A stretch of 64,000 nt of DNA from Candidatus Thorarchaeota archaeon (GTDB lineage: Archaea; Asgardarchaeota; Thorarchaeia; Thorarchaeales; Thorarchaeaceae): positions 355,460-419,459 of the forward strand of contig DXJO01000010.1 in NCBI GenBank assembly GCA_019057475.1, read 5' to 3'. Below are positions 16,725-25,733 of the stretch, one piece after another (position 1 is the stretch's first letter; every line of letters starts with the position of its first letter). The notes beneath the pieces are model-generated. The model searched no databases. It worked only from the letters and a program-made list of their open reading frames with translations, and had not been told where the DNA came from. The position numbers and the translations under genes were made by a program.

Positions 16725-17001
16725 GGTGCAAGCCCAGATTACAATCCCCACATCGCTACGCCCTCGGGCTGTTATGGACTCATTATCAGTCGGCCATGGT
16801 TACAGTTGGATTGTTCTTGTTTCCACGCCTCTGAGGATAGCTCATGGAAGCACATCAGATGGGGACCTGCCAGAGCTACTGATTGTAGGTAAGACCCTCC
16901 TGATGAGCGGGGGAAATGAAGTCTACATCAACCGCTTGAGGAGGATGCTTGAGGTGTTGTCGGGCACTTCCGTAAGAGTACGGAGGGATGGCGATGTCTA
17001 A
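16714..17001 (+). CDS. Small unknown protein
   Basis: Not recognised. 95 residues from TTG 16714 with GGAGGT eleven bases upstream; a GTG at 16702 is also possible. Strand-rich (YSWIVLVSTPLRIAHGS, LPELLIVGKTLLMSGG) with a basic C-terminus (RLRRMLEVLSGTSVRVRRDG). It overlaps the genes on both sides by a few bases, which supports it being translated in the operon. It could be a small adaptor of the following HerA-like protein. Confidence 0.5.
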   Translation: MSTEVQAQITIPTSLRPRAVMDSLSVGHGYSWIVLVSTPLRIAHGSTSDGDLPELLIVGKTLLMSGGNEVYINRLRRMLEVLSGTSVRVRRDGDV

Positions 17002-19345
17002 GGGCGGCCACATCATGGGCTCGAAGCCTGAGCGAGACCCTCTGGAAGAGATAAAGCAAGCCCAGCTTTGGGTCACACAGAGCACCGAGCTTAGATGGAT
17101 CGATAGAAGTGTTCGTCCTTCATGGACGAGAGTCTTTCTAGCAACAGCAGCGATTATCATAGGAACATTCTGGATGCCTTGGCTTACAATCACGATGACG
17201 GCCCTAGCGCTAGTCATTCTTTCGATTCTTCTCAACTTATTCTCGGTGAACAGGACCCTGAAGGAATGGACACGTGTTCCCGAACCTGACCTAGCGGTCG
17301 AGGAAGATGAGAAGAAGAAGTACGTCTGCAGCAGGGGAACAGGAGGCGAGCAGCATATCGTGGGCCTGCACCTCAAGTCAGTTTCCTCCGACCTAGGCGG
17401 AGATCTTGGAAAACTCATTCGAGGCGTAGATACTGGGTACGGTCTGTGCCTCACTGTGGCAATGAGCCCTCAGAATCCCAAGAATATCCTTGAGGGTGAT
17501 ATCCTGCCGGAAGCACTTCAGGTCTACTTGGAGAGCATGTCATCAAACGGGCTCAGGGGCTACATGCTTCGTAGAGGCGGCCTGTGGAAGGCAAGCACGT
17601 CGGTATATGGACATTCAAGAGACCGATTTGCGCTTCCCCGATTTGAAGCATCCGTCAAGGGAGCAATTCCGGAACCCGGCTGGAAGAGAGAAAAGGCCAA
17701 AGATATCTTGGAACGAATTGCGACTCTTCAACTCACTAGGAATGGCGCATTCCATGCGAGCGGGAGCGAGTTGACGGAGTGGCTCGTCCAGCTCAAGAGC
17801 GAACTTGGACCAGAGGTTGGCAGTAACGTACCAGGCGAGTTCATAGCACCGATACGTGACAGGCTGGGTGATTACCGCCTTGGCGTGACAATCAATCCTG
17901 AGACCCTCCAGACTGGACCGATGGCAGGCATGAGTCATAATGATCTAACTGGAGGGATGTTGCTCTGTGGAGGTGATTGGCTGGAACGACGCAGAGTAAT
18001 GATGCTCTTGACCAAGCAGCTTCTGGATGCTGGCAAGCGAGTAATGATTGTGAGTTCCAAGCCCGAAGCGATGGAGTTCGCAGCTCTTACAGACTCAGGG
18101 ATCGGGTTGACTCTTGGAACGGACCTCGTTCTCAATCCAGTCGATGCTGAGGACATTCCGAGAAGTCTGTACGTACCTCAATTGAAGAGGGCACTTGAAA
18201 CCATTGCAGACACAGACCTGAGTTCTGCGGCAGATTTTGAACTGGCATTAGGGAGAGCGGTTGCCTTGTCGAATGCAACGCTCGCAGATGTCACACTCCC
18301 AAGCGTGAATGCGGATATGATGGATGGCACAGAGGCGCCTGTGACGGATAAGCCCTCTCGGAAGACAGAAGCAGGGATGGAAGCAGTCAAGGTGCTTTAC
18401 CAGGGGTCAGGCTCAAGAGCCTTCTACGGACACCAGACTGTCAAGCTATCTAGGCTAGCAGAACAGCAGCTGAGCGTCACGGTCATATCATTGGGGTCAA
18501 TCATTCTTGATACATTCGGGTGGGACCTCTTCAGCATGAAGCTGGCCGGCCTGCGCAGTGATTCCGATCTAGTTGTGATCTTTGACGGTCCTTTCAATCT
18601 CAAGCTCTATGGACCGTACGATTCCAGGTACAAGAGGCGCGTCCCGTTGACTGATCAGCTCACACGCGATTTGACGAGAAGAGGCCCTTTGATTGTGAGC
18701 ATTGAGAGACCATCAGGTCTTGCCAAGGAAGTCGTGGCCAGGTTGTCATCGTGCATATCCCTCCGTCTTCGCGACAACTGGGATATCGGTGTTGCTACAG
18801 ACATTCTCGGGTTAACGGTCATTGGTCATGGGTTGCACAGTAAGGCGCGCCAGTCTTCTAGAGAGTCATCATATCTGAGAGTGATGGAGAAGGGAATTGC
18901 GTTAATGGTACATGATGGTGCCGAAACCTGCCAGCCAATACAACTTGACGATGCCCCTGCTTTACCGCCACCATCGACCGATGAGTTGTCGAACAGGACA
19001 TCAGGGATTTTCAATGGCGCAACCAGCGATGATGGACACGCGAGCCACAAGACGCTGATAGGTCACGTAGCTGGAAGTAAGGCTGACTTGGCGGTGAGCG
19101 TGCTCAGATTGCTTCAGAGATACGAGCCCCTCACAGAGGAGGCACTTCGCAGATTCATCATCTCAAGCAGCGGACAGGAGGATATGGATGTCGAAGCGGT
19201 GCTTGTCAGGCTGGAACACGCCAGCGTGATCTTGCGGGGGCACGAGTCACATGGGGGAGTGTCCTACGCGAATTATCGACTAACCATGAAAGGCACGATG
19301 GCACTACACCAGATGGCGGGAGAACAGGCCACGGCTACAGGATGA
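16994..19345 (+). CDS. Membrane-anchored HerA/VirB4-like protein with degenerate ATPase motifs
   Basis: 783 residues from ATG 16994 (GGAGG seven bases upstream). Two membrane segments occupy about residues 46-84 (VFLATAAIIIGTFWMPWLTI onward). The body has the layout of HerA/FtsK/TraD-type pumping ATPases: a P-loop position, then LTKQLLDAGKRVMIVSSKPE, then LVLNPVDAEDIPRSLYVPQL, a Walker B position and RRGPLIVSIERPSGLAKEV near the arginine-finger region. However the P-loop reads LLCGGDWLERRR with no GKS/T, and Walker B reads VVIFDGPFN. It is therefore probably not an active ATPase but a scaffold or decoy subunit. The C-terminal 80 residues look like a winged helix (LLQRYEPLTEEALRRF). Confidence 0.65.
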   Translation: MSKGGHIMGSKPERDPLEEIKQAQLWVTQSTELRWIDRSVRPSWTRVFLATAAIIIGTFWMPWLTITMTALALVILSILLNLFSVNRTLKEWTRVPEPDLAVEEDEKKKYVCSRGTGGEQHIVGLHLKSVSSDLGGDLGKLIRGVDTGYGLCLTVAMSPQNPKNILEGDILPEALQVYLESMSSNGLRGYMLRRGGLWKASTSVYGHSRDRFALPRFEASVKGAIPEPGWKREKAKDILERIATLQLTRNGAFHASGSELTEWLVQLKSELGPEVGSNVPGEFIAPIRDRLGDYRLGVTINPETLQTGPMAGMSHNDLTGGMLLCGGDWLERRRVMMLLTKQLLDAGKRVMIVSSKPEAMEFAALTDSGIGLTLGTDLVLNPVDAEDIPRSLYVPQLKRALETIADTDLSSAADFELALGRAVALSNATLADVTLPSVNADMMDGTEAPVTDKPSRKTEAGMEAVKVLYQGSGSRAFYGHQTVKLSRLAEQQLSVTVISLGSIILDTFGWDLFSMKLAGLRSDSDLVVIFDGPFNLKLYGPYDSRYKRRVPLTDQLTRDLTRRGPLIVSIERPSGLAKEVVARLSSCISLRLRDNWDIGVATDILGLTVIGHGLHSKARQSSRESSYLRVMEKGIALMVHDGAETCQPIQLDDAPALPPPSTDELSNRTSGIFNGATSDDGHASHKTLIGHVAGSKADLAVSVLRLLQRYEPLTEEALRRFIISSSGQEDMDVEAVLVRLEHASVILRGHESHGGVSYANYRLTMKGTMALHQMAGEQATATG

Positions 19346-19395
19346 TGTGATATGACGAGTCTGAAGATGAGAACGCAACCGCAGGAGGAACAACC

Positions 19396-21600
19396 GTGAC
19401 ATCCGCCATGGATACCCCTACCTACGTTAAGGGCGTTCTTGCAGGTGTGGGACTCACTCCTAGGGGTATCCAGAGCAAGGCAATAGAGGCTGGACTACTT
19501 GAGGGCAAGAGTATCATGGTATGTTCCCCTACAGGCTCGGGTAAGACGCTTGTCGGAGAGATGGCTCTCCTCAGAGGGGTCAGCGATATTCGCAAAGGCA
19601 TCTACCTCGTTCCCCTGCGGGCACTGGCCACGCAGGTTGTTAGTGTACTCAGGGAGCGCTATGCTGACCAGGGAATCAGGATTGAGATCTCCACAGGGGA
19701 CTTTCAGACCGATGGCTCAGACCTTGCTGAGGCTCAGATACTTGTAACGACCTATGAAAGAGCAGACTCCCTCGTGAGGCACAAGGTTGACTGGCTTAAC
19801 AAAATCGGAGTGCTGGTCATTGACGAAGTACAGAATATCGGGCACACATCAAGAGGCGCGCGTTTAGAGAGCGTCATCATGAGGATGCGGAAACTGACTG
19901 AGGACCTCCAGATAGTTGCCCTATCTGCTACTGTCGGAGAACCATACATGCTGGCTGACTGGCTAGGGTGTCATCTGGTGGAGTCTGATGTCCGTCCCGT
20001 GCCGTTGACATGCAAGCTGGTTCCAACAACAGACCGTGAGAAGACCGTGCAGCAACTCGTGATGGCCACTGTGCAGGCTGACGGTCAGGTCATTGTATTC
20101 CACAGGACCAGACGCGAAACTGAGGCTGAGGCTAACCGTCTGAAGGATAGTGTGGGGCGACAACTGCGCACTAAGGAACGTACGACCCTTGATAGGGAGA
20201 TGGACTCCTTGGAGAACTGGAATGTCACAATACCCACGGAAATGCGGCCACTTCTACATGATGGTGTTGCATACCACCATGCTGGTCTTGGAGCCCGCAC
20301 GAGAAGGCTTGTCGAAACCATGTTCGGTCGTGGGTTGCTGAGGGTGGTCTGTGCAACCACAACACTGGCAGCCGGGATGGATCTACCTGCACGAACAGTG
20401 GTACTCACATCCGCAAGGTCTCCCCAACATCACAGACGGTTCCTTCCCGCTAATCAGGTCCATCAGATGCTGGGCAGGGCGGGTAGACCGGGAAAGGATG
20501 TTAGAGGTTTCGGAGTGATTCTCACTGGTAGTCAAGGCGAGGCTAGGATGCTGACAAAGGAGTACTTTGCGAGTGAAGTCAACCCTGATACTGGAACGCC
20601 AGTACTGACGCCAAACTACGAGCCGGTGACTAGCGAGCTTGGGACATCGACCAATCTCACGGAACAACTGCTAGTAGCACTCGACTTTCTAGGAGCGGCA
20701 TCCCTTGAAGAAGTCGAGCAGGAGTACCTTGGAGAGTCATATCTGTTCCATTGTGGTAGATGGCTAACGAATACTCCCATGAGGATTGTGCAACTCGGTG
20801 AGGTGACTGCGCTAGCCGCAATTGAGCGCCACGCCAATCCGAATATGGTCCGTTCTGCAAGAGAGAACATACTGGGTACGGTCAAGATTAGAGAGCGGGG
20901 TGATACAGTCATCGGGGGTATTGTTTCTGTGCTGAGGAGTGGCCAACAGACATGCAGGTTTTCAGCAAGGATGACATCCGATGGTACGCTGGAGGGGCCG
21001 ATGTGCTCATGCGGCAGCCCCATGACCAAGCATGGCTTTCTGTGCAACCATCTTGTTGCGCTTGGCATGGCAGCATCATCGGAGCTGACTCAACTGGCCA
21101 ATTTCGTCATCCCCCTCGCGTTGAGCGAAACGAGTCCGAGTGGCCTTCTGATACGTCTTGGACTCTTGGAGGGTGGTGAGGGCGACAAGTTGAGACCCAC
21201 AACCCTCGGCAGAACTGTGAACAGACTCTACCTCAAGATTTCAACCTTCAAAGAGATGATGGCTCTTATTCCGACCATTGAAAGTAACATAGTCCTAATG
21301 TCGGTGCTGAGACATCTGGTATCACTTGAAACAGGTCAGAAACAGGGTGAAACCTTTGACACCCTCATCGCTTCTGTCGCATCAACCAATCTCTCGATGA
21401 GAGAAATGGCTCGATTGGCCAACCTTGCTGTTGGCGACGTAAAAGCACTACTTGACAAGTCGCGCTCGCTTCTATACTCGATAGTGGCAGTGGCAGACAG
21501 GGGCAACATGGAGCGGGTGTCAGAGATGGTACACGACCTTCTTTCGATCATAGATTCAAGATTACATCACATGGAGAGCGAAAACAATGACAGTGACTGA
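19396..21600 (+). CDS. Ski2/Hel308-like DNA helicase with embedded SWIM zinc finger
   Basis: A 734-residue superfamily 2 helicase. Q26 fits the Q motif, Walker A is SPTGSGKT with K50, and motif II is DEVQ at 143-146. Later motifs are ALSATVGEP, YHHAGLGARTRR, VCATTTLAAGMDLPA and HQMLGRAGRPG, all of the Ski2/Hel308 type. The C-terminal third carries C537-S-C539 and C550-N-H552, the CxC...CxH signature of a SWIM zinc finger, which I do not know as a standard part of Hel308. Hel308 enzymes unwind lagging-strand-like DNA at stalled forks. The start is GTG 19396 with AGGAGG seven bases upstream. The Walker motifs are intact, so it is presumably active. Confidence 0.88.
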   Translation: MTSAMDTPTYVKGVLAGVGLTPRGIQSKAIEAGLLEGKSIMVCSPTGSGKTLVGEMALLRGVSDIRKGIYLVPLRALATQVVSVLRERYADQGIRIEISTGDFQTDGSDLAEAQILVTTYERADSLVRHKVDWLNKIGVLVIDEVQNIGHTSRGARLESVIMRMRKLTEDLQIVALSATVGEPYMLADWLGCHLVESDVRPVPLTCKLVPTTDREKTVQQLVMATVQADGQVIVFHRTRRETEAEANRLKDSVGRQLRTKERTTLDREMDSLENWNVTIPTEMRPLLHDGVAYHHAGLGARTRRLVETMFGRGLLRVVCATTTLAAGMDLPARTVVLTSARSPQHHRRFLPANQVHQMLGRAGRPGKDVRGFGVILTGSQGEARMLTKEYFASEVNPDTGTPVLTPNYEPVTSELGTSTNLTEQLLVALDFLGAASLEEVEQEYLGESYLFHCGRWLTNTPMRIVQLGEVTALAAIERHANPNMVRSARENILGTVKIRERGDTVIGGIVSVLRSGQQTCRFSARMTSDGTLEGPMCSCGSPMTKHGFLCNHLVALGMAASSELTQLANFVIPLALSETSPSGLLIRLGLLEGGEGDKLRPTTLGRTVNRLYLKISTFKEMMALIPTIESNIVLMSVLRHLVSLETGQKQGETFDTLIASVASTNLSMREMARLANLAVGDVKALLDKSRSLLYSIVAVADRGNMERVSEMVHDLLSIIDSRLHHMESENNDSD

Positions 21601-23401
21601 AGACGAACGGCCGACACATGAGGCTGAGGGGTCCAAGGCCCCCAAAGGAGAATTGAAGGCCTACGATATAGTGAAAGTCCTAGAGGCTACTGACCATCTA
21701 ACTCATGTTTCCCCAAATGGGCTGGTGTTGGGGGTAAGGATATCGGGGATTTCAGGGGCAAGAGGGGTTCACATCGAGATAGTTCATATCCTGGACCTCA
21801 GGGAAGCAGTATTTGGCAAGGGTGGTTTTGCCTTACAGGCATCAGTTCTTGAGAGTGTTAACAGGGAACTCCCTAGCCTCTTGAAGGACGTTGGGCTTCG
21901 AGAACGGTTGGAGGAAACATCACCGTTGACACCATGGGGACGAGTGCCCATGCATACTCTGCGTTCTGCGTCTGGTAAGCGAAAGTCCTTGGTCTATGAA
22001 ACCAGACTTGTTTACGTTGTAACTCAGGATGTCCGATCCTCTGCGGACCTGAGCTGGTTGACTGCAAATGGAAGGGTGGTCAGTGTGCATGACTTTTCCC
22101 TTGCTAGAAAGAGCGACGCAAGAATCATTTTGCCCGACCTCGAGAAGAGCCTAATCATGGACAAGTGGGATGATTTCTCAAGGGCTGTCCGGAATGGATG
22201 GTACGGAGTGCTAGCGGCTGGGGCTAGTGTGCTCGGCGGTGTGACATCCCTCATGGTCCTGTTATCGAACTCAGGCAACCTCATCGCACCATTGGCCTTC
22301 ATGGGCGTGTGTGGGGCGGTGGCAGGGCGGCTACTCAAGCAGTCCCACAAAGGGCTAAACGAATTCCGCGAAGTAATTGAGAGTGAGCAGGCAGGAATTG
22401 CATCTCTTGGCGATAGGAAACGTGTGGCGGACTCGATAAAGAGCAATGAGAATAAGATTAGGCTCATTGGCGACCTGAGCTTTGTGATATCCCCCTTAAT
22501 GGCGTCTGCATCGAAGAACCTTGAGGATGGCGACGTCAACGGTGCCGTGGTGCTTGCAGAAAGGGTCTTGGATGAGCTCGTGAGGCTCTCGCCATCTGAT
22601 GAGGACAAGAAGGGTATTATGACTGGGGACGTTGGGATTGAGAGATTCATTGGCGTCTTCCGCAATGTAGGCGCAGACCTGACAGAAGCCGAGGAGGTCT
22701 CTCTGGCCCTTGCCTACACGGCAATAACAGGACATATCACCACGCCACTAGGGGTGGAAGAAGCCCTGACGCATATGGCTGTCTTGAATACAAGTCTATT
22801 CAACGCAGGTGTGTTGAGTCCAACAGTGAGGGGCTCCATTGATGATATGTTCATCTCTAGAGCATTTCATGTAATCGTCGACGAGTTCGATGAAGATCTT
22901 GCCAAGCCAGAAGAGGAGATTGTGCAGACCGTTGACGAGCATGGCTCTGGCATGGAGGAGTTGCTTGGGGACATTGCAAAGTCCGGTCCGGTTGCAGAGG
23001 AGCACGAGGAGGAGGCTAACCCCAAGGTGGACGAAACCCCTAAGGATGAACCGCCAGAAGGAGAGTCTGCTGAGATAGAGTCTACAGAGGATGAGGCTAA
23101 AGCCGATCGTGTTAAGGCTGTTGAGGTCGAAATCGCGCCCCCTAGCGAAGCGGAACCTGAAGGGGATCAGGATGATGCTGATGGCAAGGAAGAGCCAATT
23201 CCTGAGGCCCCAGATGATGTGGATGTCACAGAGGCAGAGCAACCAAAGGCGCCTGTGGTGATGCAGTCTTCACTTGATGAGGTTGAGAAGGAGAAGGATC
23301 CCTCTACGGGACCTGAGGTCCTCAGCAGGAGGAATAAAAAACAAGCCAAACAGAACGCCATGATTCGAAAGAAGCGGGAGAGTGGAAAGGTCGCAGCTTA
23401 A
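21587..23401 (+). CDS. Two-TM membrane protein with acidic-basic tail
   Basis: Not recognised. 604 residues, ATG overlapping the end of the helicase gene by 14 bases. Residues 1-200 are a soluble strand-rich domain. Two membrane segments follow at roughly 204-226 and 231-248 (GVLAAGASVLGGVTSLMVLL, then LIAPLAFMGVCGAVAGRLL). A helical region of about 200 residues comes next, then some 110 residues dominated by Glu, Asp, Pro and Lys, ending in a strongly basic peptide (NKKQAKQNAMIRKKRE). The charged tail is probably disordered and may recruit cytoplasmic helicases and RecA-like proteins to the membrane. Confidence 0.65.
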   Translation: MTVTEDERPTHEAEGSKAPKGELKAYDIVKVLEATDHLTHVSPNGLVLGVRISGISGARGVHIEIVHILDLREAVFGKGGFALQASVLESVNRELPSLLKDVGLRERLEETSPLTPWGRVPMHTLRSASGKRKSLVYETRLVYVVTQDVRSSADLSWLTANGRVVSVHDFSLARKSDARIILPDLEKSLIMDKWDDFSRAVRNGWYGVLAAGASVLGGVTSLMVLLSNSGNLIAPLAFMGVCGAVAGRLLKQSHKGLNEFREVIESEQAGIASLGDRKRVADSIKSNENKIRLIGDLSFVISPLMASASKNLEDGDVNGAVVLAERVLDELVRLSPSDEDKKGIMTGDVGIERFIGVFRNVGADLTEAEEVSLALAYTAITGHITTPLGVEEALTHMAVLNTSLFNAGVLSPTVRGSIDDMFISRAFHVIVDEFDEDLAKPEEEIVQTVDEHGSGMEELLGDIAKSGPVAEEHEEEANPKVDETPKDEPPEGESAEIESTEDEAKADRVKAVEVEIAPPSEAEPEGDQDDADGKEEPIPEAPDDVDVTEAEQPKAPVVMQSSLDEVEKEKDPSTGPEVLSRRNKKQAKQNAMIRKKRESGKVAA

Positions 23402-23411
23402 GGATGATTCC

Positions 23412-24080
23412 ATGTTCGGGCTTGACGGTCTGATACATCTCTCGGGAGTGGCTGGTTCTGGCAAGACCCTCTTTGCAGTCGCCTTGGCTTCCAAGGCTAC
23501 GCGGAATGGAAAAGTGCTATGGATCAACACCGATGCGAAGACCGCATTTGTCAATCATCTGAAGGTCAACATTGATTCGGTAGGTGGCGACAGGACAGCA
23601 AGCTCTATTCTCCCAATCGTGGGTCACAAGCGTGTTCGAGAAGCCATTCTCGATCTTCCAAACAGTCTTGACAATAACACGGTGCTTTTGGTAGTCGACC
23701 CCGTAACGCGAGCTTTGGATATGTCCCACAGAGAGGATGTGATGTGGGGCAGAGAAATGTTCGAGGAAGTGATGCCCACCCTTGCAGGTCTGGTGATTGC
23801 CAGAGGAATGAATGTGGTAATAGTGTCTGAGAGCAGGAGCTTTGACCGCGAGCCTGCTGCTGTGTTTCATAGGTCGATAGAGAGGTGGGCTGATCACGAC
23901 TTGGTACTGTCTAGGCGGTATGGCGCATTAACCACGGATGTGGCACGGTATCAGACTGAAGGTGCCGTTCCTTTTGTGCAATTCACATTAACAGAGGAGG
24001 GGGTCGTTAAGGTGACAGAATTCAATGATGGAAACAACTCGGAGGTGTCGGATTGTTCGGGAAGTCGATGCTCCGCGTAG
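23412..24080 (+). CDS. RadB-like RecA-family ATPase
   Basis: 222 residues from ATG 23412 (AAGGAT about seven bases upstream); the frame extends to GTG 23382. It is a minimal RecA core without N-terminal DNA-binding domain, like archaeal RadB. Walker A is GVAGSGKT (K18, T19) and Walker B is VLLVVDPVTRAL with D96. The C-terminal part contains a HRSIERWADHDLVLSR strand region as in RadB/KaiC-like proteins. The nucleotide site looks intact. It overlaps the next gene by 28 bases. It probably acts with the RadA-like (11958) and the P-loop-less (25008) paralogues of this cluster. Confidence 0.75.
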   Translation: MFGLDGLIHLSGVAGSGKTLFAVALASKATRNGKVLWINTDAKTAFVNHLKVNIDSVGGDRTASSILPIVGHKRVREAILDLPNSLDNNTVLLVVDPVTRALDMSHREDVMWGREMFEEVMPTLAGLVIARGMNVVIVSESRSFDREPAAVFHRSIERWADHDLVLSRRYGALTTDVARYQTEGAVPFVQFTLTEEGVVKVTEFNDGNNSEVSDCSGSRCSA

Positions 24081-25024
24081 TAGGACTGGTAGTTGCTGGT
24101 GCCGTGGCACTTGCCATGGGTGCTAGTCTGCTGAGTTCAGTTGTGGGAGTTGTAACTGCTCTAAGAGCTGGCGATATAGTTCCGTTCATTGTTGTGACAG
24201 TGACCACAGTCATCTTCCTTAGACTATCGGCAAACTCTCCTGAGAAACGAACACCTATCCACGTATTGCTGGGAGTGCTCGGATGGGCATCTGCAATCTA
24301 CTTATTCGTGGTTGTTCTGATGTGGGTGCTTCCATTCGGAGTGGCGCCGGCAATCCTTGCAGCAGGTATCACAGCTGTGCTGTGCGGGTTCGTGAGAGAT
24401 CCAACCGGACTCAATGAGAAGATGAGTCGAATAGCCGATGTTTCATCATCGCTAGGTCTGAGTCCTAATGGGCTGAGCATCACCTCGCAATTAGACGGCA
24501 CTCAGTCGATATGGACGAGAATGGAGCGTTTCCGGTACAAGGTCATAATCATTCCCCACAAGCATTTCGACACAGTGATTGACCTCCTCAAGGATCGCCC
24601 CAAACTTCCAGTATCCTTCACACGACTGGAGGATACAGATGTTCTGATAGTGAGAGATGAGGAGTGGGCCGACAATGTTCTTGCAGTGTTGAGAGAGAGT
24701 GGTGTCCATGACGCATATATTGCCTCCCCTCTTCTTGAAAAAGCGATACTTGCATTCCCCCTGTTAGAGCATGAACACGGGGTGAAGGTCATTGACTATC
24801 AATTCACCTATGACGCCGATACTGTACAAAAGCTACTGGCGATTCAACCACTGCGAATGACCGTGTATCCCGATCCTAAGGGGCTCGTTGTGATGGTTTT
24901 CAGTGACAGTGTGCTCGGGCTCAACCTTGAACCCCTTCCGATGGGAAGAGAAGCATCAGCAGTTATGGCCCGTGTTATATCACACCTACACAGAGGTGAA
25001 CCTACTATTGGCAGTTCCACTTGA
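24053..25024 (+). CDS. Polytopic membrane protein with cytoplasmic alpha/beta domain
   Basis: Not recognised. 323 residues from TTG 24053, preceded six bases upstream by GGAGGTG. About four membrane helices fill residues 5-115 (VVGLVVAGAVALAMGASLL, IVPFIVVTVTTVIFL, LLGVLGWASAIYLFVVVLMW, APAILAAGITAVLCG). The C-terminal two thirds are soluble, with two similar alpha/beta units (FRYKVIIIPHKHFDTVIDLL and a later counterpart). This may be a pore-forming or anchoring component; it overlaps both flanking RecA-like genes, so it is co-translated with them. Confidence 0.6.
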   Translation: MFGKSMLRVVGLVVAGAVALAMGASLLSSVVGVVTALRAGDIVPFIVVTVTTVIFLRLSANSPEKRTPIHVLLGVLGWASAIYLFVVVLMWVLPFGVAPAILAAGITAVLCGFVRDPTGLNEKMSRIADVSSSLGLSPNGLSITSQLDGTQSIWTRMERFRYKVIIIPHKHFDTVIDLLKDRPKLPVSFTRLEDTDVLIVRDEEWADNVLAVLRESGVHDAYIASPLLEKAILAFPLLEHEHGVKVIDYQFTYDADTVQKLLAIQPLRMTVYPDPKGLVVMVFSDSVLGLNLEPLPMGREASAVMARVISHLHRGEPTIGSST

Positions 25025-25721
25025 CTCAATTGACATAGCAACAGAGCCTGTGACAAGGCTGGTGCCACGACAACTTGACAGGGTGCTAGGACAACTACTG
25101 GTCCCCGGTCAGGTCAGTCTTATTCATGGCCCTGACAGGTCTCCGCTAACGACCATTGCGCATGCTGTTGCGGTGGGTGCTGTCAAGTCCGGTGGTCGAT
25201 CCGCATACTTGGATTCCGGTACCAACTACAGCTCCGCCCTCGCAAGGGTGCTGTGCAACAGAAGTGGCTCTCCGGAGGATTTACTGAAGGAAATTGCAGT
25301 GGGGCCGGTGATGAGTCTTGCAGATCTTGAGGGCATGGTCCTTCAGGTGTCCTCCATGGAAGGTATCACCGTGGTGGTAGTGGATAGTCTGACGGGAGTG
25401 CTGAATCTAACTGGGGCTCCGAGGAGCAAGGGCAGACAGAGGAAACTCTTTGCCACCCTTGAGGTTCTGAGGGGTGTCGTGAATGACAACAATATCCATC
25501 TGTTCATCACGGACCACTCGGCAAGGAAATGGAACAATGGAACACCAAGCCCGATTGGAGGCAACGTCATCGCGCACGGCGTTGACTCTCTCATCAGAGT
25601 GGACCGCCTTGCTGTTAAGGAGGGTTTGTTCAGGCTTGAGGTGGAAAGAAGTCCGGTCAATCCGGCTGACAAGGGAGTGGTCGTACGGATCGGACTGAAT
25701 GGAATCAGGTCGATCAAATAG
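25008..25721 (+). CDS. RadB-like RecA-family protein with lost P-loop
   Basis: 237 residues from TTG 25008 (GAGGTGA eight bases upstream). The fold follows RadB: VPGQVSLIHGPDRSPLT at the P-loop position, then YLDSGTNYSSALARV, Walker B ITVVVVDSLTGVL, a basic helix (RSKGRQRKLFATLEVLRG), and HLFITDHSARKW near the sensor region. At the P-loop the expected G-x4-G-K-T is G41-PDRS-P46-L47-T48, so the catalytic lysine is missing while Walker B is retained. It is likely a non-hydrolysing partner of the RecA-like proteins at 11958 or 23412. Confidence 0.75.
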   Translation: MAVPLDSIDIATEPVTRLVPRQLDRVLGQLLVPGQVSLIHGPDRSPLTTIAHAVAVGAVKSGGRSAYLDSGTNYSSALARVLCNRSGSPEDLLKEIAVGPVMSLADLEGMVLQVSSMEGITVVVVDSLTGVLNLTGAPRSKGRQRKLFATLEVLRGVVNDNNIHLFITDHSARKWNNGTPSPIGGNVIAHGVDSLIRVDRLAVKEGLFRLEVERSPVNPADKGVVVRIGLNGIRSIK

Positions 25722-25733
25722 GGGGAACTGGGA

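Noticed and set aside
19352-19399. 15-codon mini-frame just before the SWIM helicase
   Set aside because: Its stop overlaps the helicase GTG, which could mean coupling, but it is too short to support as a gene.
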